A DNA stretch of 6,669 nucleotides from DATEPR01 sp036503065 (GTDB lineage: Bacteria > Actinomycetota > Actinomycetes > Mycobacteriales > Pseudonocardiaceae), in NCBI GenBank assembly GCA_036503065.1, contig DASXXM010000469.1:1-6669 (forward strand), given 5' to 3'. The stretch's first letter is position 1; every line of letters begins with the position of its first letter. The translations under genes and the position numbers were made by a program. This document shows, piece by piece, positions 1-4,980 of the stretch. The notes beneath the pieces are model-generated. The model did not search any database. It saw only the letters and a program-made list of their open reading frames with translations, and was not told the origin of the DNA.

Positions 1-190
1 TCAGCCTGATCCGCTCGGTCACGGCGGCGGCCGCGGCCAGCGTGGTCAGGCACTCGTAGTTGTCGTAGACGAGGCGGTCGAGCGTGGCCAGGGTCGAGAA
101 ACCGGCCCGTTCGCCCTCGATCGCCCAGTTCACCAGATCCCGGCCGGCGGTGCCGGGCACCGACGTCGGCAGTCCGAGTCCGATCTCCAC
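1..190 (-). CDS. LLM-class flavin-dependent oxidoreductase (luciferase-like), N-terminal 63 residues only
   Basis: Only the first 63 codons are in the window; the gene continues beyond base 1. It starts at a GTG (190-188) with AGGAG at 201-197, six bases upstream. The first A of that site directly follows the TGA of the preceding gene, so translation is probably coupled. The peptide begins VEIGLGLPTSVPG, the beta-1 strand and loop typical of bacterial luciferase-like TIM-barrel enzymes. It continues with an E-x-E-R-A-G-F-S-T-L helix/strand (residues 27-36) and a D-R-L loop, then an Ala-rich helix ending in T-E-R-I-R-L. These are standard landmarks of FMN- or F420-dependent monooxygenases and reductases. 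As last gene of the minus-strand run, an oxidative tailoring role on an aromatic intermediate is plausible. Cofactor and substrate cannot be told from this fragment. Confidence 0.82.
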   Translation of the reverse strand, partial: MEIGLGLPTSVPGTAGRDLVNWAIEGERAGFSTLATLDRLVYDNYECLTTLAAAAAVTERIRL

Positions 191-201
191 AGTGGACTCC
201 T

Positions 202-591
202 TCAGTGCGCGGCGACGGTGTCGAGCGGCTGGTCGTGCCGGCGGGCCAGCACACATTCCAGGGCCGCGTCACGGAAGAACTGCCGCGCGCCCTCCGGCGT
301 CACCATGTCGCGCGGCCGCGACAGGTGCGCCTCCAGCTGCCGTTCGAACTCGCGGACCTCGGGCTGGCGGCTCATGTGCCCGGCGACCATCGGCAGCGGG
401 CCGTCGACCTCGATCACCCGGACGGCCATCTCCTTGCCGACGAAGGCCATCGTGCCCAGCAACCGGCCCACCACGTCGCCGTCGTCGTTGCGCACCTCGA
501 ACCGCGGCCGGCCACTGGAGCGGAACAGCTCCTTCACGGCTTCCTCGCTGCCCGCCTTCAACGGGTAGAACAGTGCATGCCAGGTGGACAC
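202..591 (-). CDS. SchA/CurD-like domain protein (129 aa), aromatic polyketide cluster accessory protein
   Basis: This encodes a small soluble protein that matches the SchA/CurD-like family (PF04486) over its whole length. The family was named from spore-pigment and curamycin type II polyketide clusters, and its biochemical role is not settled. Characteristic segments seen are STWHALFYPLK (residues 2-12), ELFRSSGRPRFEV (21-33), VGRLLGTMAFVGKEMAVRVIEV (41-62, a strand-turn-strand block), MSRQPEVREFERQLE (73-87) and the C-terminal ARRHD. The GTG start (591-589) is chosen because AAGGAG lies seven bases upstream and the family begins with this motif. A longer reading from 705 would overlap the SDR gene and shows no family similarity in its extra part. 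It lies 25 bp after the SDR gene and 11 bp before the flavin oxidoreductase. It is the strongest single marker of an aromatic polyketide pathway here. There are no signal peptide or membrane segments. Confidence 0.88.
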   Translation of the reverse strand: MSTWHALFYPLKAGSEEAVKELFRSSGRPRFEVRNDDGDVVGRLLGTMAFVGKEMAVRVIEVDGPLPMVAGHMSRQPEVREFERQLEAHLSRPRDMVTPEGARQFFRDAALECVLARRHDQPLDTVAAH

Positions 592-616
592 GATGTTTCT
601 CCTTCGGTTGGGTCGT

Positions 617-1378
617 TCACTGGCTGGCGGTGACGCCGCCGTCGACGTAGAGCACCTGACCGGTGATGAACCGGGCCAGCGGCGAGAGCAGGTACAGCAC
701 GGCACTGGCGACCTCGTCGGACTCGGCGAACCGGCCGAGCGGAATCCGCTGCTTCAGCATCTCCAGGAAGTTGTCGTCCCGCGTCGCCTGCTGGACGAAC
801 TCGGTGCGCACGAAACCGGGCGCCACCGCGTTCACCGTGATGCCGTGCCGGCCCCATTCCGTGGCCAGCTGCCGGACCAGCAGGTCGAGCCCGGCCTTGC
901 TGGCGCCGTACGCGCTGAACCCGGCACGTCCGCCCGCCGCCCCGCGGACCGACGACAGGTGGATCAGCCTGCCCTGCTCGCCCGTGTCGATCAGCCGCCT
1001 GCCGAACTCCTGGGAGAGCAGGAACGCGGCGGTCAGGTTGATCTCGACGATCTCCCGGAACTCCCGCTCCGGAAACCGTTCCGCCGGAATCGTGGCCAGC
1101 TTGCTCGCGCAGTTGACCATGCTGTCCAGGCCGCCGAGCTCGTCGGCGACCTCGCCGACCAACCGGCGGATGCTGTCCCCGGATGCCAGGTCGACGTGCT
1201 TGCCGATGGCCTGGACACCGTTGTCCCGCAACCGTTGCGCGAGTTCCGCGGCCTTGTCCTGCGACCGGCCCGCGATCGCGATCGTCGCGCCATGGTCGGC
1301 CAGTTGCGCGCAGATGGCGGTGCCGATGCCGCCGTAGCCGCCGACGACCAGCACCCGCCTACCGTAGAGCGCCGTCAT
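617..1378 (-). CDS. SDR family NAD(P)-dependent oxidoreductase (253 aa)
   Basis: A classical short-chain dehydrogenase/reductase of usual length (about 250 aa), with a Rossmann fold. The nucleotide-binding loop is V-G-G-Y-G-G-I-G (12-19), in which the usual Thr of TGxxxGxG is Val. A-G-R-S at 36-39 puts Arg after beta-2, which suggests NADP(H). D63 is the usual adenine-contacting Asp. The active-site set is complete: N114 (EINLTAAF), S143 (HLSSVRG), Y157 and K161 (YGASK), then VNAVAPGFVRTEF (182-194) and the C-terminal VDGG (245-248). The NNAG structural motif reads N-C-A-S (89-92), which is divergent. The ATG overlaps the amidohydrolase stop in ATGA (1378-1375), a sign of translational coupling. 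Ketoreduction or quinone reduction of a polyketide intermediate is a reasonable inference, but SDR substrate cannot be read from sequence. Confidence 0.93.
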   Translation of the reverse strand: MTALYGRRVLVVGGYGGIGTAICAQLADHGATIAIAGRSQDKAAELAQRLRDNGVQAIGKHVDLASGDSIRRLVGEVADELGGLDSMVNCASKLATIPAERFPEREFREIVEINLTAAFLLSQEFGRRLIDTGEQGRLIHLSSVRGAAGGRAGFSAYGASKAGLDLLVRQLATEWGRHGITVNAVAPGFVRTEFVQQATRDDNFLEMLKQRIPLGRFAESDEVASAVLYLLSPLARFITGQVLYVDGGVTASQ

Positions 1379-2379
1379 GACGCACCGCCCAAACCGAGCG
1401 AACCGCCCAGCCCGAACAGCTCGCGGGCGGTGCCGGCCAGGATGCGGTCCAGGTGCGCCGGTGCCACGTCCAGCCGCGCCACCATTGCCAGCGTGGCCGG
1501 CAGCGGTGTGGTCAGCGGCGGCGAGTCGGTGCCGAACAGCAGGTGGTCCGGGCCGAACACCTCGGCCGCCGCGGCCAGCGCGAGCTGGCTCGGCGTGGCG
1601 GTGTCCACGTAGATCCGGCCCAGTTGCCGGCTGATCGGCGTGGCCGGCGGACCACCGGCAGCCGGGCGGCCGGGCGGGGGCCCACCCGCGCCGGGCCGGC
1701 CGACGGGTGGTCCACCGGCCCGCTGCTGGGCGAGGTCGAGCTTCTCGCGCAGCAGCGACAGTGCGCCACCGGCGTTGGTGGCGATCAGTTTCAGCGTCGG
1801 GTAGCGGTCCAGCCAGCCGGCGAACAGGATCGCGGCCACCCCGGCCGTGATGTCGCACGGCCGGACCACGTGCTCGATCAGGCCGAGATGCCCGCGCATG
1901 GCGGACGCGCCGACCGGCTCGGCAGGCGGGTGCAGCAGGATCGGGCTGCCGGTCTCGGCCGCCAGCGCGAAGAACTGCTCGGCACGCGGTGAGTCCAGGT
2001 ACTCGCCGCGCACGCTGGTGTTGGCGATCAGGCCGACGAACTCCTCCTGCGCCAGCCGTTTCGCGGCCCTGGCCAGGCTGTCGTCGTCGGCGAACGGGTT
2101 GACGTACACGTAGCCGCGCAGGTGGTCGGGGTGTGCCCGCACGGTGTCGGCCAGCCACTCGTGGAAACCGTCGAGCTGGTCGGCAGGCTGGGCGTAGTTG
2201 TCCATGCCGGGCACGGGCACCATGGTGCCCGCGCCGACCGGGCTGCCCACGATCGTGAGATCGATGCCGAGCTCGGCCTTCTTCTCGATCATGCCGTCGA
2301 TGTCGGCGAGGCTCGGCGGCATCGGGAAGCGCTTGAACAGTTCCGGTGAGGTGACGTGTCCGTGGACGTCGATCGCCAT
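1375..2379 (-). CDS. Amidohydrolase family protein, ACMSD-like metal-dependent hydrolase/decarboxylase (334 aa)
   Basis: A TIM-barrel enzyme of the Amidohydro_2 group (PF04909), which contains ACMSD, gamma-resorcylate decarboxylase and related C-C bond lyases as well as hydrolases. Visible metal-site residues are H6-x-H8 (DVHGH, strand 1), H150 (ILLHPP, strand 5) and D285 (FGTDSPP, strand 8). The segment that normally carries a catalytic His before Gly-Gly (His228 in ACMSD) instead reads T-N-A-G-G, with N202 at bases 1776-1774. Residues about 218-248 are a Gly/Pro/Arg-rich insertion with a ten-residue repeat. The ATG at 2379 is chosen because AAAGG lies six bases upstream and HxH then falls at the expected N-terminal position. 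It lies 31 bp downstream of the cupin gene and overlaps the SDR start by 4 bp. Decarboxylation or ring-cleavage hydrolysis of an aromatic intermediate is possible. Given the missing His, altered or weak activity is also possible. Confidence 0.88.
   Translation of the reverse strand: MAIDVHGHVTSPELFKRFPMPPSLADIDGMIEKKAELGIDLTIVGSPVGAGTMVPVPGMDNYAQPADQLDGFHEWLADTVRAHPDHLRGYVYVNPFADDDSLARAAKRLAQEEFVGLIANTSVRGEYLDSPRAEQFFALAAETGSPILLHPPAEPVGASAMRGHLGLIEHVVRPCDITAGVAAILFAGWLDRYPTLKLIATNAGGALSLLREKLDLAQQRAGGPPVGRPGAGGPPPGRPAAGGPPATPISRQLGRIYVDTATPSQLALAAAAEVFGPDHLLFGTDSPPLTTPLPATLAMVARLDVAPAHLDRILAGTARELFGLGGSLGLGGAS
1642..1719 (-). repeat. Degenerate 30-bp tandem repeat coding for Gly-Pro-Arg-rich insertion in the amidohydrolase
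   Basis: In the minus-strand reading frame, residues 221-230, 231-240 and 241-246 repeat the pattern A-G-G-P-P-x-G-R-P-x: AGGPPVGRPG, AGGPPPGRPA, then AGGPPA. The units correspond to 1719-1690, 1689-1660 and 1659-1642. At DNA level they are similar but not identical, so this is either an old duplication or selection on the protein pattern. It lies between the T-N-A-G-G strand (201-205) and the R-I-Y-V-D-T strand (255-260), a place where the barrel normally has a surface loop or helix. Confidence 0.8.
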
Positions 2380-2410
2380 CGCGCGCCTTTCGCTTGTCTT
2401 CAGAAGGGAA

Positions 2411-2896
2411 TCAGGCGCGGGGCGGCCCGAGCACCTTGCCGCCGTACGCCTCGACGGACGCGATGACCTCGCCGAAGTCCGGGAAGTCGGCCGGGTTGAA
2501 CTCGGGGACCTCAAGCCGGTCGGCCGGCTTGCCGGTGTCGTAGAACCACCCGTCGAACCCGCCGGGCGTGCCCATCACCAGCCAGCGCGCCACCGGCGAC
2601 TCCACCTTGTAGGAGTGCGGCAGGTTCCGCGGCGCGAACACGGTGCTGCCCGCGGTCGGGCGGTACATGATCCCGTCGATCTCGATGCTCAGCTCGCCGT
2701 CGAGCACGTAGAAGGTCTCGTCCTCCCTGGTGTGCACGTGGATCGGCGACGCGTAGCCCAGGTGCGAGGTCTGCTCGGCCAACCAGAACTGGTTGCCGGT
2801 CTGCTCGCTGGTGGCCCGGAACTGCATCAGCGCGCCCATGTGCCAGATCGCCCTGCCCTGCTCGGGCGTGGCCAGATACGGCTTGGTGTCGGACAT
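2411..2896 (-). CDS. Cupin domain protein, quercetin-dioxygenase-like or polyketide-cyclase-like (161 aa)
   Basis: A single-domain cupin. Motif 1 fits G-x5-H-x-H-x4-E-x6-G exactly (G47, H53, H55, E60, G67). Motif 2, G83-x5-P89-R-N-L-P-H94, keeps the metal-binding His but has Asn instead of the usual Gly. The 3-His/1-Glu metal set is thus intact, so a metal-dependent reaction is likely. The segments before and after (A-I-W-H-M-G-A-L near 16-23; M-G-T-P-G-G-F near 108-114) resemble single-cupin quercetin-2,3-dioxygenase-like proteins. Cupins such as TcmJ, CurC and RemF act in type II polyketide cyclization, so either oxygenase or cyclase is possible. The ATG at 2896 has a GAGGGAG site upstream (spacing about four bases). 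It is the first gene of the minus-strand operon and faces the divergent promoter region. Confidence 0.88.
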   Translation of the reverse strand: MSDTKPYLATPEQGRAIWHMGALMQFRATSEQTGNQFWLAEQTSHLGYASPIHVHTREDETFYVLDGELSIEIDGIMYRPTAGSTVFAPRNLPHSYKVESPVARWLVMGTPGGFDGWFYDTGKPADRLEVPEFNPADFPDFGEVIASVEAYGGKVLGPPRA

Positions 2897-3114
2897 GCGC
2901 TCTCCCTCGGGAGTGGATTCGGGTGCGACCGGGCCACCATCTCCCAGAATGCGTCCCCGATGGCACGGGCGCTCATCCCGGCCGCCGGGGAATCCGGCCG
3001 GGCTTCCTCGTGCGTGCGGACCTGGTCCCCGGTGGCCGGGACTGCGGTCTCACGCAGGGGGGATCGTTTCTGGGCGAGGGTTTGCGTTGACCAAGCGCAT
3101 CACGGAGGTGGCCA
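2897..3114. promoter_or_regulatory. Divergent intergenic region between cupin operon and SnoaL-like operon
   Basis: A 218-bp stretch without a convincing gene. It must hold the promoter of the five-gene minus-strand operon and that of the plus-strand SnoaL/oxidoreductase pair. I see no clear -10/-35 pair on either strand. Two short dyads are present: CCCGGCCG (2977-2984) with CGGCCGGG (2995-3002), and CTGCG (3042-3046) with CGCAG (3053-3057). They could be operator half-sites for a shared regulator, but in DNA this GC-rich short inverted repeats arise by chance. A GGAGG ribosome binding site for the plus gene lies at about 3104-3108. Confidence 0.6.
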
Positions 3115-3543
3115 ATGTCCGTTCAGGACAACATCGAACTCGTCCGCACCATCACCGAGAAGGGCCTGAACCTCGGCGACGTCAGCTTCGTCGACGAGGT
3201 CTTCTCCCCCTACTACGTGGTCCACACGCGCGGCCTCGACCTGCCGACCGGGCCCGCGGCCTTCGTCGCGGCCGTCGAATTCTGGCGTCAGTCCTTTCCG
3301 GACTTCCACACCACGATCGAGCACATGATCGGCGAAGGCGAGTACGTGGCGAGCCGGTTCAGCACGACCGGCACGCACACCGGCAAACTGGGCGAGATGC
3401 CGCCGACCGGCAAGCAGTTCCAGGTCAGCGGCGTCGACCTGCACCGGGTGGTGAACGGCCTGGTCGTCGAATCGTGGATCAGCGACGACATGCCGCGCAT
3501 CCTCATGGAGATCGGCGTGCTCGCGCCGCCCCGTCATCCCTGA
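3115..3543 (+). CDS. SnoaL-like polyketide cyclase / ester cyclase family protein (142 aa)
   Basis: A small alpha+beta-barrel (NTF2-like fold) protein of typical SnoaL length. Landmarks are an N-terminal helix with D-N-I-E-L-V, the strand Y-Y-V-V-H-T (33-38), F-W-R-Q-S-F-P-D-F-H (56-65), the strand E-Y-V-A-S-R-F-S-T-T-G-T-H-T-G (76-90), P-T-G-K (97-100) and the final V-D-L-H-R-V-V-N-G-L-V-V-E-S-W-I-S-D-D (107-125). H110 and D124 are 14 residues apart, the spacing I recall for His107 and the catalytic Asp121 of SnoaL, so the acid/base pair appears conserved. SnoaL itself closes the fourth ring of nogalamycin aglycone by aldol condensation; relatives such as SnoaL2 and AclR work in hydroxylation, and many relatives are uncharacterised. 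The ATG has GGAGG with good spacing. It heads a two-gene plus-strand operon divergent from the cupin. Confidence 0.87.
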   Translation: MSVQDNIELVRTITEKGLNLGDVSFVDEVFSPYYVVHTRGLDLPTGPAAFVAAVEFWRQSFPDFHTTIEHMIGEGEYVASRFSTTGTHTGKLGEMPPTGKQFQVSGVDLHRVVNGLVVESWISDDMPRILMEIGVLAPPRHP

Positions 3544-3565
3544 GTTCCGTACGAAAGGAAAGCAC

Positions 3566-4477
3566 ATGCGGCGCATCGGTTTTCTCGGCCTCGGCGCGAT
3601 GGGCTCCGGCATGGCGGCCCGGCTGGCCTGCGCCGGTTTCGAGGTGTCGGTCTACAACCGGACCACGGCCAAGGCGACCCCACTGGCCGAGCTCGGGGTC
3701 CGGGTCGCCGACACCCCGGCGCTGGCCGCCAAGGGCGTTGACGTCCTGGTGCTGAGCCTGGCCTCGTCGGCGGCCGTCGACGAGGTCCTGTTCGGACCGG
3801 ACGGCGCCCTGGCCACTGCCGGCCCGAACACGCTGGTCGCCGACACCAGCACGGTGTCGCCGGACGCGGCCCGTGCGATGGCCGCACGGGTCGCTGCCGC
3901 CGGGCATCGGGCGCTGGACACGTGCGTCCTTGGCAATGCGCAGCACGCCAAGGACGGCGAGCTGCGGTTCATGATCGGCGGTGCCGATGCGGACGTGGTC
4001 GCGTTGCGCCCGGTGCTTGACGTGCTGGCCAAGGAGGTCGTGCGGGTCGGTGACCACGGCATGGGCGCCACGGCGAAGGTGGCGATGAACCTCCTGATGG
4101 GCGTGCAACTCCAGGCGCTGGCCGAGGCTGTGGTGTTCGGTGAGCGTGCCGGCCTGTCGCGTGCGCAGCTGATCGCGATGATCTCGGCCAGCGGGTACAG
4201 CTCGCCCATGATGAAGTTCAAGGGCGGGGTGATGGCGCGGCGGGCGTTCGAGCGGGCGGACTTCCGGCTCGCGTTGATGCGTAAGGACATGCTGCTCGCA
4301 CTGGCCGAGGGGCAGCGGCTGGGGGTGCCCATGCCGGCCACCACGGCCAGCTACGAGGTGCTCACGTCGGCCGCCAATGCCGGGCTCGGTGAACTGGACT
4401 GTGCCGCGGTGCTTGCCGAGGTGGAGCGGATGGCCGGCGTGTCCGACCAGCCGTGGCCGATCCCGTCAGCCGAGTAG
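3566..4477 (+). CDS. Beta-hydroxyacid dehydrogenase family NAD(P)-dependent oxidoreductase (HIBADH/6PGDH-like, 303 aa)
   Basis: Length and layout match the 3-hydroxyisobutyrate dehydrogenase/imine-reductase-type superfamily. The N-terminal Rossmann motif is I-G-F-L-G-L-G-A-M-G-S-G-M (4-16). V-Y-N-R-T (29-33) has the Arg after beta-2 typical of NADP(H) users. D-T-S-T-V-S-P (93-99) is the expected D-x-S-T-x-x-P. The substrate-binding motif, usually D-A-P-V-S-G-G-x-x-G-A, here reads D118-T-C-V-L-G-N-A-Q-H-A, so it is altered. The catalytic Lys is K171 in G-A-T-A-K-V-A-M-N (N175 present), and the C-terminal helix pair has M-R-K240-D241-M. The ATG has AAGGA six bases upstream. It follows the SnoaL-like gene by 22 bp, so they are probably co-transcribed. 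Reduction of a ketone or imine, or the reverse oxidation, in the same pathway is the likely role; the substrate is unknown. The last 12 bp overlap the end of the convergent RidA gene. Confidence 0.9.
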   Translation: MRRIGFLGLGAMGSGMAARLACAGFEVSVYNRTTAKATPLAELGVRVADTPALAAKGVDVLVLSLASSAAVDEVLFGPDGALATAGPNTLVADTSTVSPDAARAMAARVAAAGHRALDTCVLGNAQHAKDGELRFMIGGADADVVALRPVLDVLAKEVVRVGDHGMGATAKVAMNLLMGVQLQALAEAVVFGERAGLSRAQLIAMISASGYSSPMMKFKGGVMARRAFERADFRLALMRKDMLLALAEGQRLGVPMPATTASYEVLTSAANAGLGELDCAAVLAEVERMAGVSDQPWPIPSAE

Positions 4478-4867
4478 CGCGGCCGTCAGGTCCACCTCGA
4501 CAAGTTGCCCGGCGAACCCCAGCCGCGCCACACCGAGCAGGGTGCTGGCCGTGGTGAACGCGGGCCCGATGACCGAATCGGTCAGCAGGCGCCACGCGGC
4601 GGCCAGCACCGCGGTCTCGTCGCTGACCACGTAGATCACGGACCGGACGACGCGGTCCGGTCCGGCGCCGACGGCCGCGAGAGCGGACAGGGCGTTGGCC
4701 GCGACCATGTCGATCTGCGCCTCGAGGTCACCGGGGCCGACCAGGGTGCCGGCACGGTCAAGTGGACACTGTCCGGCCAGGTAGGCGGTGCGGCCGGCCT
4801 CGACCACCGTGACGTGGTGGTAGCCGGGCGGTTCGTGCAGGTCGCCGGGATTGATGCGGGTGATCAT
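4466..4867 (-). CDS. RidA family protein (reactive enamine/imine deaminase-like, 133 aa)
   Basis: A YjgF/YER057c/UK114 (RidA) family protein of normal length. Characteristic stretches are PGYHHVTVVEAGRTAYLAGQ (14-33), A-Q-I-D-M-V-A-A-N-A-L-S-A-L-A-A-V-G-A (50-68), V-I-Y-V-V (77-81), and the C-terminal G-V-A-R115-L-G followed by L-V-E124-V-D. R115 aligns with the substrate-carboxylate-binding Arg of E. coli RidA (Arg105), and E124 with its Glu120, so enamine/imine hydrolysis is possible. RidA proteins act as trimers with active sites at subunit interfaces. The ATG at 4867 is chosen because relatives begin M-I-T-R-x-N-P; no Shine-Dalgarno precedes it, and a longer reading from ATG 4909 adds 14 non-conserved residues. 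It is transcribed towards the oxidoreductase gene and away from the PH-domain gene. It could be a housekeeping flank gene or remove reactive imines made by the pathway. Confidence 0.9.
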   Translation of the reverse strand: MITRINPGDLHEPPGYHHVTVVEAGRTAYLAGQCPLDRAGTLVGPGDLEAQIDMVAANALSALAAVGAGPDRVVRSVIYVVSDETAVLAAAWRLLTDSVIGPAFTTASTLLGVARLGFAGQLVEVDLTAALLG

Positions 4868-4897
4868 GTCGTCGATTCTGCCGGCACTGCCGACGAC
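4868..4897. promoter_or_regulatory. 30-bp concentric interrupted palindrome, candidate operator at the ridA-like start
   Basis: The sequence is GTCGTCG-N4-TGCCGGCA-N4-CGACGAC. The outer 7-bp arms (4868-4874 and 4891-4897) and the inner 8-bp palindrome (4879-4886) share the same centre, at 4882.5, giving 22 of 30 symmetric positions. It begins at the base next to the RidA ATG, exactly where a ribosome binding site would lie. Such nested symmetry suits a dimeric or tetrameric repressor site or an RNA hairpin in a leader. No regulator is identified. Confidence 0.45.
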
Positions 4898-4980
4898 CGC
4901 GCATCCCATTTCCGCTGGCCCGCGCTGCCTCAAATGGACCCCGCGCGGGTTGGCCTGCGGGCGATCGGGCACTCTAAGCC
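4868..4980. promoter_or_regulatory. Divergent intergenic region between RidA and PH-domain genes
   Basis: A 113-bp spacer holding promoters for both flanking genes. Neither start codon has a recognisable Shine-Dalgarno sequence: the bases before ATG 4867 are part of the palindrome, and those before ATG 4981 read CTCTAAGCC. Leaderless or near-leaderless transcripts, common in actinomycetes, would fit. I do not see a convincing consensus promoter. A plain 10-bp palindrome CCCGCGCGGG lies at 4940-4949. Confidence 0.5.

Noticed and set aside
592..705. Longer N-terminus for the SchA/CurD-like protein starting at 705
   Set aside because: It would overlap the SDR gene; the added residues look like out-of-frame translation, and the GTG at 591 has an excellent ribosome binding site.
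584..1612. Long plus-strand open frame (342 codons) opposite the SDR and amidohydrolase genes
   Set aside because: It is an antisense shadow of two well-supported minus-strand genes, with Arg/Ala/Pro-biased composition and no family resemblance.
2511..2966. Minus-strand 151-codon frame overlapping the cupin
   Set aside because: It is a shifted-frame reading of the cupin gene, rich in Arg/Gly/Ala, without recognisable domains.
3087..3092. TTGACC as a -35 box for the SnoaL-like gene
   Set aside because: A matching -10 would fall on the ribosome binding site/start codon region, and no TANNNT is there.
4907..4909. ATG 4909 as the RidA start
   Set aside because: It adds 14 residues not seen in relatives and has only a weak upstream purine stretch; the family starts at M-I-T-R.
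4940..4949. CCCGCGCGGG palindrome as an operator
   Set aside because: A simple all-G/C 10-mer palindrome is expected by chance in DNA of this composition.
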